A model generated the notes under the pieces. It worked only from the letters and a program-made list of their open reading frames with translations. It was not told the origin of the DNA and ran no database searches. A stretch of DNA of 64,000 nucleotides, taken from contig NZ_JAGGLV010000001.1 in NCBI RefSeq assembly GCF_017874735.1, forward strand, positions 310,001 to 374,000, in the 5' to 3' direction. Source of the stretch: Paenibacillus silagei. Lineage in GTDB: Bacteria; Bacillota; Bacilli; Paenibacillales; Paenibacillaceae. Both the position numbers and the translations under genes were made by a program. This document shows, in pieces, positions 10,101 through 17,570 of the stretch. Within the stretch, counting starts at the first letter, position 1, and each line of letters starts with the position of its first letter.

Positions 10101-10225
10101 TCGGCCTGCGGAACATTAACCGCCGGCTGCTCACACAGTTCGGGCGTCCGCTGATTCTTTCCCGGGGAGCCAGCGGAGGTATAGATGTACTGATAACAAT
10201 CCCATGGAAGGAGGAGATCTCCTGA
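7106..10225 (+). CDS. Hybrid sensor kinase: 7TMR-DISM sensor, HisKA-like/HATPase, receiver, LytS-type kinase
   Basis: The 1039-residue membrane sensor has a signal-anchor, an extracytoplasmic jelly-roll-like region (about 50-210), seven membrane segments (about 210-420), a HisKA-like helix, a HATPase domain (N-box DNALKF, then DTGKGIPE and GLGLSLAI), a receiver domain with Asp756 in MIDVMMPEMSG, and a second kinase of LytS type with His847 in QIKPHFLYN plus its own HATPase (IVQPIVENAVRHG, DNGKGM). The first phosphoacceptor position reads TSAELRTPL, so the conserved His is Ala442. The LytS histidine is intact. The stop codon overlaps the leader of the response regulator gene, so the two form a two-component pair. 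The signal is unknown. Confidence 0.92.
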   Translation: MRTFDYSLLAKRVLALLCIGLLAAVALIPLLGSSSACYSPRSGWADLSSCTFDNSAVYPLEGKWEFYWQDLLEPLDTLSGTAEAPAYMSVPGAWGRASEATGFSRYGYATYRLLVQLPPEVPAFALKVSNIRNASEVYVNGERLGGSGTPGESRETTKPRNHPYSLIFHSKDNLAEILIHTSNFTYSNGGIAEPIRIGTPAAIAAIDQRNRTYDILLVAGFAFIGCYFIGQGLQRKEDKSSLQLAVYCFVIALYMLTHSEKLLFEYLPSLSYEGFSKLQAVSGVVGFYCVSSYTHSLFPALYSRLFKRICFVYALCFCTIVLFTTLPVYSRITGVLLAFSFISVCYTFYVMVKAAWLRETGSNYLLIGVIAAVMFTLSLASNLFFGTELYAVPPVAGPIFILAEGLFLSARHAHAYETIKQLSRQLERKDRDKDEFLLKTSAELRTPLNAIINVALSMHEGAGGPLSPSQREDMRLILGTGRRLAFLVRDILDYEQIKRQRITLQWGTVDVQGVAAIVIEVFQFLNKKGSIRIKNHIPPGRFLVQADEQRLMQILYSLLDNALKFTDRGSVVIEAAWQEEFLSIAVTDTGKGIPEDQLECIFHDYEQLSEADSLETGGLGLSLAISRKLVELHGGSISVSSRVGQGSTFTFTLPGNEAEAAAAAQAGEQALLRQAYTQPEMLDDLWKYRSADPPQSSGQAIPYAPRILIVDDDYASLKALTNLLSLENYSIASRSSGKEALALLAVDRNFDLCMIDVMMPEMSGLELCRIIRQTYTPLDLPILMATAGQQLHFNEAAFRAGANDFIHKPYIWSDLKGRVNTLVQLRRSVSERLSSEIAMLRAQIKPHFLYNAINTIIWMSTRDTEKTQLLLYDLSHFLRGSFDFSNQETAIPFEKELELIEAYLSLEQARFGKRLNAEYHIEVSEFPLPPLIVQPIVENAVRHGLMEKIDGGTVIISTRQEGGDILITVSDNGKGMSDEQLSSWMKDDYRSSHGEGTGIGLRNINRRLLTQFGRPLILSRGASGGIDVLITIPWKEEIS

Positions 10226-10227
10226 GT

Positions 10228-11355
10228 ATGAGCATCTCTGTAATGGTAATTGATGACGAATGGCCGGCACTGGATCAGATGAAGCGGCTTCTGCTCCAGT
10301 GTGAAGGAGTATCCTCTGTCCTGACGTACGATAACCCGCGCGAAGCCCTCGCTGCTGCTTCCGAACTGAAGCCGGATGTTCTATTCCTGGACATCCAGAT
10401 GCCGGAGCTGTCCGGCCTCACTTTTGCCGAGAAGCTGTTGCCAGTATCTCCGGACACAGACATCGTATTCGTAACCGCCTACCGGAATTATGCTGTCGAA
10501 GCCTTCGACTTGTCTGCGATGGATTATCTGCTGAAGCCCGTTGATCCTTCGCGGCTGCTCAAGACCTGGAACAAGCTGCTCAGTAAGCGCCTATCGCCCG
10601 GGGCTGCCGGAGCAGCCGGAGCAACTGGAGCAGCCGGGAGGACAACTGCGTTCCGGCTCCTGGGGGATTATGAGCTAACCAGCCCTCAGGGCTTGGTGAA
10701 GTGGAGGACACATAAGGCCCAGGAATTATTTGCGTATCTGTGGATTCACAGGCAGGGCAGTGTCAGCGTCATTCTGAATGATGTGTTTCCGCAGTGGAAT
10801 TACGAGAAAGGCAAGCAATATCTGCACACTACGGTCTACCAGATCCGCACCACCTTGAAGAAAGCCTCGCTGGAGGACAAGATTGAGCTGACCTTCGGCA
10901 GGGAGAACTACAGGCTGGAATCGAGGGGGATTGAGGGGGACATTGAGAAATTCCAGGAAGCTGCGGCGCTTGCGCTGCAAAGCAGCCAGCTAGAGGGTAT
11001 GCAGCAGGCCGCCGCTCTGTACACCGGTGATCTGCTTCAGTCGCTGGACAGCCTCTGGGTGTATTCCGCCCGTGACAAATATCGCCGGCTGTACCTCAAG
11101 CTGCTGGAGCAGCTTACCCTGGGATTGGTGCAGGCTGCACGGCCACACGAGGCCGAAGATTACGCCATGCGCCTGACGGAGCTGGAGCCGCTGGAGGAGA
11201 GCTACGCCCTGCGGCTGATTGCGATCTATTACGAAACCGCCAAACCCCTGCGCGCCCAGCGCAAATTCACCCAGTTCAGTGAATCCTACATCGCAGAGAC
11301 CGGCGACGCCTTGCCGGACTGGTTCGTCGACGAATACCGGCGGCTGGGTAAATAG
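10228..11355 (+). CDS. Response regulator: receiver plus SARP-type winged helix and BTAD domain
   Basis: This 375-residue regulator has an N-terminal receiver domain with acidic pair VIDDE, phosphoacceptor Asp55 in LFLDIQMPE and Lys in LLKPVD. An Ala/Gly-rich linker (about residues 126-140) leads to a winged-helix domain (LLGDYELTSPQG to FGRENYRL) and a bacterial transcriptional activation domain. It is probably a transcription factor activated by the upstream kinase. ATG 10228 is preferred: AAGGAGGAG (10208-10216) lies 11 bases upstream, while the in-frame ATG 10204 overlaps that site. A GC-rich hairpin follows the gene. Confidence 0.9.
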   Translation: MSISVMVIDDEWPALDQMKRLLLQCEGVSSVLTYDNPREALAAASELKPDVLFLDIQMPELSGLTFAEKLLPVSPDTDIVFVTAYRNYAVEAFDLSAMDYLLKPVDPSRLLKTWNKLLSKRLSPGAAGAAGATGAAGRTTAFRLLGDYELTSPQGLVKWRTHKAQELFAYLWIHRQGSVSVILNDVFPQWNYEKGKQYLHTTVYQIRTTLKKASLEDKIELTFGRENYRLESRGIEGDIEKFQEAAALALQSSQLEGMQQAAALYTGDLLQSLDSLWVYSARDKYRRLYLKLLEQLTLGLVQAARPHEAEDYAMRLTELEPLEESYALRLIAIYYETAKPLRAQRKFTQFSESYIAETGDALPDWFVDEYRRLGK

Positions 11356-11384
11356 CCGCCGGAGCATTGCCGGCGGATTTATTC
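11356..11384 (+). terminator. Possible intrinsic terminator after the response regulator gene
   Basis: CCGCCGG (11356-11362) pairs with CCGGCGG (11370-11376) around a 7-base loop; the following ATTTATTCT is only moderately T-rich. Confidence 0.5.
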
Positions 11385-11474
11385 TCCACGGGCGTTTGGC
11401 TCGGCGTAACGGACCAAGCAGCGCTTATTCGGGAAAAAAGTTAGCCATGACCCGAGGACGGAAGGTGGAATTAG

Positions 11475-11662
11475 CCTTATTGCACTTTGTACAACTAAAA
11501 CGCCGGATTTATACCCACTTCCCGGTTTAGTTGTATTTCGTACATTTAAACAGCAGCCTTCTCTGGGTTTTCACCTCATTAGGCAGATTTAGTTGTATAG
11601 AATACAGTTAGAAGATATATTCATGCCTTTCCGCTGTTTTTAAATGTACATTCTGCAACTAT
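11475..11662. repeat. Four-unit palindromic repeat array (TAGTTGTA...GTACA type)
   Basis: Four units of about 23 bp share a TAGTTGTA-N4-GTACA-like core. They lie at about 475-498 (inverted), 526-550 (direct), 588-612 (direct) and 637-662 (inverted), with centres roughly 51, 62 and 50 bp apart. The gene-free interval 11356-11819 otherwise holds the terminator and the leader of the next gene. Confidence 0.6.
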
Positions 11663-11819
11663 CCCTTCACCCCAGGAATTATCCCGGCATTTTTTCGATA
11701 TTTTACGCCATGGTTCGACGTTTATCAGTATTTTATCAGTGACAATTGTTACCATTGTTCATATACAAGATCATTCGTGCATAGGGATGCATCATTATGA
11801 TGGCAATGGGGGATGTAAC

Positions 11820-12494
11820 ATGAATAAAAGGAATAGATTCAAGCGGGCAATCAGAGGGATGAAGGTACTGCCGCTTATGATGTCCATGATTCGTGAGGCT
11901 GCAGTGGATACCACCGCTCCTGCGATGTCTGTTGAGGTGACCACTGACAAAGAGGCCTATAATCCGGGGGATGAAGTTACCGTGCTGGTGCATTTAAAAG
12001 ACTTCGCGCCAAATGACCTTGGCTACAGCTATCTTAACTTCATTATCCAATATGACAGCCAGGTATTTGATAACCTTGAATATACACAGCATTCGGTCTA
12101 TACGGAAGGAAATTATACGGCTGGCAATGAGGTGGATAACCTGTTCCAGTTCAATTTCCAGAGTCCTGTGGATGGCAGTATCTATCTCGGAAAAAACACA
12201 AGTATGCGCGGCATTGATATTCAGGTTGAAGCGGGCAGCGGGCAGCAGGCGATTCCGGCAGTAGATCAGACTCTGGTCACGTTCAAGCTGAGGGTCAAAG
12301 AACTTACGCTTGCCTCCTCCTCAACGATCAGCCTGGCCAATGAATTCACCAGAATCCGCACCTCTGAAGCCGCGAATAGCATCTATCTCTACTCGCCCGA
12401 TGTCACAGCGAACGCCCCGGCAAGGATCGAAATTACCCAATCTCCGTCCGTCTCCGTCTTCTCTGCACTGGAGTCCGTTAACCGTCTGACGTAG
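11820..12494 (+). CDS. Cohesin-like domain protein, probably exported
   Basis: The 224-residue protein has a basic N-terminus, a short hydrophobic stretch (VLPLMMSMI) and then a beta-rich domain opening with VEVTTDKEAYNPGDEVTVLVHLKDF, the pattern of cohesin-like (type I dockerin-binding) folds, continuing with LNFIIQYDSQVFD. Such domains bind dockerins in cellulosomes, or occur alone in surface proteins. No dockerin, sortase signal or membrane anchor is visible here. The signal peptide is weak, so export is uncertain. GGGGGAT lies just ahead of the ATG. An upstream in-frame start at 11739 lacks support. Confidence 0.6.
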   Translation: MNKRNRFKRAIRGMKVLPLMMSMIREAAVDTTAPAMSVEVTTDKEAYNPGDEVTVLVHLKDFAPNDLGYSYLNFIIQYDSQVFDNLEYTQHSVYTEGNYTAGNEVDNLFQFNFQSPVDGSIYLGKNTSMRGIDIQVEAGSGQQAIPAVDQTLVTFKLRVKELTLASSSTISLANEFTRIRTSEAANSIYLYSPDVTANAPARIEITQSPSVSVFSALESVNRLT

Positions 12495-12567
12495 CAGTGT
12501 ACCCTGCAACTGCGGCAGCTCCATCCACATACATATCCCTTACATAATTAGCTGCCGGCTATATTTC

Positions 12568-12879
12568 TTGTACTATGGTGTATATACATATCCTAATCTC
12601 ACACTGTGCATCAAACGGATTGTGATTCAGGCCAAGGGCCGCGGCTACGGAACAATGGCGCTGAAGCTGCTGATCCATTGGGCATTCAATCACACGGATA
12701 CGCACCGGCTGTGGCTCGACGTTAAGGATTACAATGTCAGAGCGCAGCATATCTATGAAGCGGCCGGCTTCAAAAAGGAAGGCACCCTCCGCGAATGTAT
12801 ACGGACGGAGGGTGGATTTGAATCGCTGACAATCATGTCGATCCTTCGTGAGGAATATAAGGGGAATGATTCACTGTAA
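12568..12879 (+). pseudogene. GNAT acetyltransferase remnant, N-terminus missing
   Basis: The 103 residues match only the C-terminal half of a GNAT N-acetyltransferase: acetyl-CoA loop AKGRGYGTMALKLL, then LWLDVKDYNVRAQHIYEAAGF and GTLRE. About 60 N-terminal residues expected for the fold are absent. The frame upstream is open but does not look like GNAT sequence, and the only usable start is a TTG with no clear ribosome binding site. It is most likely a decayed gene truncated at its 5' end. Confidence 0.65.
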
Positions 12880-12886
12880 TGCGGGT

Positions 12887-13123
12887 TCACCGATGAATCT
12901 CAGCAGCAGCCTGCCTGCTTCCGCCCACAAGCAGCGTCGTCACATGCTTACGTGCGTCCGCTGTGAGCAGCAGCAGCTCCACCGGCCCGCCGGCCGGCTC
13001 CCTGCGGATGAAGGTAACCCTGGCACCGTCCAGATCCTCATAGATTCCGGCAACGTTATAGCCCAGCCCGACAAGATTGTCGATTTCCTGCCGTTCCCGG
13101 TCGAACTCTGCAAATGCTGACAT
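12887..13123 (-). CDS. Small protein of the pyrimidine catabolic operon, unknown function
   Basis: This gene encodes 78 residues starting MSAFAEFDRERQEIDNLVGLGYNV and continuing with a predicted beta-hairpin (ARVTFIRRE) and a helix rich in Ala. Its ribosome binding site GGAGGAG lies inside the end of hydA, and its start codon follows the hydA stop with no spacer, so translation is probably coupled. The family is not recognised. Its fixed place at the end of the preT-preA-hydA operon suggests an accessory role. It is far too small to be the missing beta-ureidopropionase. A longer in-frame start at 13219 lies inside hydA and is not credible. Confidence 0.7.
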   Translation of the reverse strand: MSAFAEFDRERQEIDNLVGLGYNVAGIYEDLDGARVTFIRREPAGGPVELLLLTADARKHVTTLLVGGSRQAAAEIHR

Positions 13124-13124
13124 C

Positions 13125-14552
13125 TCAGACCACTCCTCCACTGATTTCTGCCTGGGCCGGATGGGGAGCTTCGGCCTCGAAGCGCTTGCGGTGCAGGTAT
13201 TTGCCTTGGCCTGCGGCACCGACGAATACTTTGTCCCGGATCACGAACTCTCCCCGGCTCAGCACAGAGACCGGCTCTCCCTTGACTTCCAGCCCCTCGA
13301 ACGCATTATAGTCCACATTCATATGATGGGTCTCTGCCGACAGTGTCCGTTCCACTGCAGGATCGAAGATCACGATATCAGCATCGCTGCCCACGGCAAT
13401 CGTACCCTTTTGCGGGAACAGGCCGAACAGCTTGGCGCTTGAGGTGGCGATGATATCCACGAATTTGTTGAGCGTGATCCGGCCCTTCTGCACCCCTTCG
13501 CAGTAGAGGACACTGAACCGGTCCTCGATGGTGGGTCCACCGTTCGGGATCTTCGAGAAATCCCCCCGTCCCAGCTCCTTCTGTCCCTTGAAGTTGAATG
13601 AGCACTGGTCGGAGCCGATGGTCTGCAGCGTCCCGCTCCAGAGGGCATCCCAGAGCACATCCTGGTTCCACTGTTCGCGCAGCGGAGGAGACCAGACATA
13701 CTTGGCGCCTTCGAAGTCCGGCTTCGCCAGCGCCGACTGATCCAGCACCAGATACTGCGGGCAGGTCTCGCCGTAGACGCGCAGCCCTTTCTTGCGGGCC
13801 TCCGCAATTTTCCAGGCCGCCTCGGCGCAGGTGACATGCACCACATAGAGCTGTGAATCCGTCAGCCCGGTCAAATACGCCGCCCGGCCCGTCGCCTCGC
13901 CCTCCAGCTCAGGAGGACGGGTCAGCGCATGATAGAGCGGATCGGTATTTCCTGCGGCCAGCGCCTGGTCCACCAGATACTCGATGACATCCCCATTCTC
14001 GGCATGTACCATAACCAGCGCCCCTTCGCGCTTCGCCGCCTGAAGCGTCTTATACAGAACTCCGTCGTCGGCCTGGAAGGTGTTCTTGTAGGCCATGAAC
14101 ACCTTCAGCGAGGTGATGCCCTCCTGCTCGATAATCTGCGGCAGCTCGCTGAGCACCTTGTCATTCAGCTCTGATACCATCAGGTGGAAGCTGTAGTCGA
14201 TGACCGCTTTATCCTGCGATTTGTGATGCCAGGTATCTACAGCCTGCTGGAGCGGCTGCCCCTTCGTGGTCAGGCAGAAATCGATGACCGTGGTGGTTCC
14301 GCCGTAAGCAGCGGCAATCGTGCCGGTCTTGAAGTCATCGGCGGTAACCGTACCGCCGAAGGGCATATCCAGATGGGTGTGGGGATCAATCCCTCCCGGA
14401 AAGACATAACAGCCGGAAGCATCAATGATCTCCGCTCCCGGCGCTTCCAGATTCAGGCCGATGCCGCTGATGATTCCATCCTCAATCAGGACATCCCCCG
14501 TATACGTATCTGCCGCTGTAACGATAATTCCGTGCTTGATGATCTTCTTCAT
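13125..14552 (-). CDS. hydA: Dihydropyrimidinase
   Basis: This 475-residue cyclic amidohydrolase opens dihydrouracil (or dihydrothymine) to N-carbamoyl-beta-alanine. All metal ligands are present at the family's usual positions: His58 and His60 (DPHTHLD), Lys150 for carboxylation (TSLKVFMAYK), His183 (VHAENGD), His239 (VVHVTC) and Asp315 (GSDQCSF). It is full length. It lies one base after preA, so it follows the dehydrogenase in both pathway and transcript order. A hydantoinase role is the main alternative; the preAT neighbours favour pyrimidines. Confidence 0.95.
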   Translation of the reverse strand: MKKIIKHGIIVTAADTYTGDVLIEDGIISGIGLNLEAPGAEIIDASGCYVFPGGIDPHTHLDMPFGGTVTADDFKTGTIAAAYGGTTTVIDFCLTTKGQPLQQAVDTWHHKSQDKAVIDYSFHLMVSELNDKVLSELPQIIEQEGITSLKVFMAYKNTFQADDGVLYKTLQAAKREGALVMVHAENGDVIEYLVDQALAAGNTDPLYHALTRPPELEGEATGRAAYLTGLTDSQLYVVHVTCAEAAWKIAEARKKGLRVYGETCPQYLVLDQSALAKPDFEGAKYVWSPPLREQWNQDVLWDALWSGTLQTIGSDQCSFNFKGQKELGRGDFSKIPNGGPTIEDRFSVLYCEGVQKGRITLNKFVDIIATSSAKLFGLFPQKGTIAVGSDADIVIFDPAVERTLSAETHHMNVDYNAFEGLEVKGEPVSVLSRGEFVIRDKVFVGAAGQGKYLHRKRFEAEAPHPAQAEISGGVV

Positions 14553-14553
14553 A

Positions 14554-15843
14554 TTATCCCACCTCCGCTTCCGAATAAGAACCGTTAACCCCGCTGATGA
14601 TCCGGCTGCGCTGATTCCAGCTCATCGGGGCCGCTCCGCCCTCCAGCGCAATCATATCAATGGCTCCGTCTGCCGGGCAGACAATCGAACACAGATTGCA
14701 GCCCACACAATCCTCCTCACGCACTTGCAGAATCGCCTTGCCCTCCGCATTCGTCAGCATATCGATGCATTGATGAGAGGCGTCTTCACAGGCAATATGG
14801 CATTTATTGCAGTTGATACAGTTCTCCTCGTTGATCCGCGCAACGACTTGATAGTTAAGGTCAAGATCGCCCCAGTTGGAATACCTAGGCACCGACTTGC
14901 CAATCAGCTCGGTTACCGAAGCCAGCCCCTTCTCGTCCAGGTAATGGTTCAGACCGTCGATCATCTCCTCCACAATCCTGAAGCCATGATGCATAACCGC
15001 TGTGCAGACCTGAATACCTGTCGAGCCCATCAGCATGAATTCGACGACATCCTGCCAGGTGGAGATGCCGCCGATGCCGGAGATCGGTACGCCGACTTCA
15101 CGGTCCCGGGCACATTCTGCCACCATGCTAAGGGCAATCGGCTTGACGGCCGGGCCGCAATAACCGCCGTGCGCTCCCTGGCCGCCGACATTCGGAATCG
15201 TATTCCAGCTGTGGATGTCCACCCCGGCCAGACTGTTGATGGTATTGATCAGGCTGATCGCATCCGCTCCGCCCTTGACGGCGTGCCGGGCCACCACGGT
15301 AATGTCGGTGATGTTCGGCGTCAGCTTCACAATGACCGGGGTGGTTGCCACCTCCTTGACCCAGGCGGTCTGCGCCTGCACCAAATCAGGCTGCTGGCCC
15401 GAAGCCGCGCCCATGCCGCGTTCAGCCATGCCGTGCGGACAGCCGAAGTTCAGCTCCAGACCGTCTACCCCGATAGCCTCCACGCGCTTCACAATCTCAT
15501 GCCACTTCTCCCGCTTCGGCTCCACCATCAGGGAAGCAATGATCGTATGGTCCGGGAATCTCCGCTTCGTCTCATAGATTTCCTTCAGGTTGACCTCCAG
15601 TGGACGGTCGGTAATCAGCTCAATATTGTTGAAGCCCGCTACACGCTGGCCGCCAAAATGAACGGCGGCGAACCGGGCCGAGGTATTGATGACTGGCTCT
15701 CCGAGCGTCTTCCACACCGCGCCTCCCCAGCCTGCCTCGAACGCACGCTGCACCTGATAGCCTGTATTGGTAGGCGGCGCAGAGGCCAGCCAGAACGGAT
15801 TCGGTGACTTGATGCCTGCAAAATCAATACTGAGATCTGCCAT
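14554..15843 (-). CDS. preA: NAD-dependent dihydropyrimidine dehydrogenase subunit PreA
   Basis: The 429-residue subunit has an FMN-binding dihydroorotate-dehydrogenase-like barrel (NPFWLASAPPTNTG, ELNFGCPHGM with the active-site Cys, PISGIGGI) and two C-terminal 4Fe-4S motifs, CINCNKCHIAC and CVGCNLCSIVC. With PreT it reduces uracil to 5,6-dihydrouracil. ATG 15843 is 8 bases after GGAGGG and is preferred over ATG 15849, which abuts that site. It lies 31 bases downstream of preT. Confidence 0.95.
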   Translation of the reverse strand: MADLSIDFAGIKSPNPFWLASAPPTNTGYQVQRAFEAGWGGAVWKTLGEPVINTSARFAAVHFGGQRVAGFNNIELITDRPLEVNLKEIYETKRRFPDHTIIASLMVEPKREKWHEIVKRVEAIGVDGLELNFGCPHGMAERGMGAASGQQPDLVQAQTAWVKEVATTPVIVKLTPNITDITVVARHAVKGGADAISLINTINSLAGVDIHSWNTIPNVGGQGAHGGYCGPAVKPIALSMVAECARDREVGVPISGIGGISTWQDVVEFMLMGSTGIQVCTAVMHHGFRIVEEMIDGLNHYLDEKGLASVTELIGKSVPRYSNWGDLDLNYQVVARINEENCINCNKCHIACEDASHQCIDMLTNAEGKAILQVREEDCVGCNLCSIVCPADGAIDMIALEGGAAPMSWNQRSRIISGVNGSYSEAEVG

Positions 15844-15874
15844 TGCCATTCCCTCCCCTTCTAAGAAATACGCT

Positions 15875-17266
15875 TTATACGGCAGAGCCGACTATGCCAT
15901 CCTGACGGCCTGACCACTGCTTCACAATCGCATAGGCAGCATCCTTGCCCTGCTGCGCGGCAGAGACCACCATGGCCTCCCCCGTCCCTGCGCCGAAGAC
16001 AATATCGCCGGCAGCATAAATCTGCGGATCAGAGGTACGGCCGGTCGCGGGATCAATCTCCACTACGCCCCGCTTATGCTTAAGCCCCAGCGCCTCAATG
16101 AGGTCCATCCGCCGCTTCTGGCCGATAGCCACCACTACAGCATCCACCGGGAGCAGGAATTCCGAGCCTGCCACCGGCACGGGAGAGGGGCGTCCATCCG
16201 GCCCGGCCTCACCGCTCAGCTCCATCCGCACACATTCCAGTGCCGCGACATTCCCCAGCTCATCCCCGACAATCCGCTTCGGCAGGGTCAGCCAATTGAA
16301 TTCCACCCCCTCCTGCTTGGCGAATTCATATTCGAAATCATAAGCCGTCATCTCCCCGCGCGTCCGGCGGTAGATCATCTTCACATTCGCCGCGCCGAGC
16401 CGCACCGAGCAGGTAGCCGCATCAATGGCCGTATTGCCCGCACCAATGACAGCCACACGCTGTCCCATCAGCTCTAGGGTAGGAATCCCGGTCTTAGTGG
16501 TCTCCACCAGTTCGATCGCATCATAGACACCGGACAGCTTCTCGCCTTCAATCCCCAGCGGAGGGACGTAACCCATCCCGGCCGCCAGCACAATGGCATC
16601 ATATCCGGCCTTAAGCTCTTCTATGGAAATATCCAAGCCTACCTTCATTCCCGTGCGGATCTCTACGCCCAGCCTCTCCACCTGCTCCACTTCCCAGAGC
16701 GAGATATCCTGCGGCAGCCGGAAGGAGACAATCCCGTGGGTATCCAGGCCTCCGGCCAGCGGCTTCGCCTCATAGATCACCACCTGGAAGCCTTCACGCG
16801 CCAGCTCTCTGGCCGCTGACAGACCTGCTGGTCCGCCGCCGATCACCGCTACTTTCTTGCCGTTAGACTCACCAGCCTGGAAAAGCTGGAGCCCGCTGCG
16901 GATCGCCCAATCCGTAGCGTATCGCTGCAATAGGCCAATCTCAATCGGCGCGGAAGTGCCGTTCAGCACACAGGCCCCCTCGCACAGCTCCTCCGTAGGA
17001 CATACCCGTGCGCAGCTTGCGCCGACCGGATTAGCGTCCATGATGGTCTGCGCCGCCCCTCTGAGATTGTCGGTTGCGATTCTTTTGATGAAGGAAGGGA
17101 TATTAATGCTGGTCGGACAGGCCTGGATACACGGCGCATCATAGCAGTACAGACAGCGGTTGGATTCTTCGATAGCTCCCTTGCGGGTAAGCCCCGGCTC
17201 TGCCTCGGCAAAATTACGCATGAACAGCTCAGGTGTAAATGTGGTTAACGGTGAAGATTGCTCCAT
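15875..17266 (-). CDS. preT: NAD-dependent dihydropyrimidine dehydrogenase subunit PreT
   Basis: This 463-residue flavoprotein has an N-terminal Fe-S region (CLYCYDAPCIQACPTSINIP, CARVCPTEELCEGAC), an FAD-binding GGGPAGLSAARE segment, a second dinucleotide site (VIGAGNTAIDAA) and the C-terminal IYAAGDI box. This is the layout of glutamate-synthase small-subunit relatives that serve as the electron-input subunit of PreAT. It is the first gene of the operon, and a GlnR/TnrA-type box lies 52 bases upstream of its start codon. Confidence 0.93.
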   Translation of the reverse strand: MEQSSPLTTFTPELFMRNFAEAEPGLTRKGAIEESNRCLYCYDAPCIQACPTSINIPSFIKRIATDNLRGAAQTIMDANPVGASCARVCPTEELCEGACVLNGTSAPIEIGLLQRYATDWAIRSGLQLFQAGESNGKKVAVIGGGPAGLSAARELAREGFQVVIYEAKPLAGGLDTHGIVSFRLPQDISLWEVEQVERLGVEIRTGMKVGLDISIEELKAGYDAIVLAAGMGYVPPLGIEGEKLSGVYDAIELVETTKTGIPTLELMGQRVAVIGAGNTAIDAATCSVRLGAANVKMIYRRTRGEMTAYDFEYEFAKQEGVEFNWLTLPKRIVGDELGNVAALECVRMELSGEAGPDGRPSPVPVAGSEFLLPVDAVVVAIGQKRRMDLIEALGLKHKRGVVEIDPATGRTSDPQIYAAGDIVFGAGTGEAMVVSAAQQGKDAAYAIVKQWSGRQDGIVGSAV

Positions 17267-17317
17267 CGGGTACCCCTCCTTCTGGCCAAAGTAGCTTCCA
17301 CTCTCGGCTTCGATTTA

Positions 17318-17334
17318 TGTTATATAATATAACA
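17318..17334. promoter_or_regulatory. GlnR/TnrA-type box upstream of preT
   Basis: TGTTA-TATAATA-TAACA matches the TGTNA-N7-TNACA consensus exactly and lies inside a longer 9+1+9 palindrome (17317-17335). It sits in the preT-pucR divergent region (17267-17570), nearer preT. It suggests nitrogen control of preT-preA-hydA. Confidence 0.65.
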
Positions 17335-17570
17335 TTATTACGATGATCGCCTTAATATTTTGCATACTTGTAAGAATTATTGTAGTAAAATAAACTTCAA
17401 GCCGATAAAATCGCTAATCGAACTCCAATCTGAGTTAAGTTTCCTGACATATTATATTCAAACTATAGTCAATTCGTTTTTTCGTTACATTAGACAGATT
17501 GTCTAATTTCAAAAGTCTATTTTTTACCTGTGAGAATGGCCTGAGAACTATGTTAACGAGGGGGAAGCTT

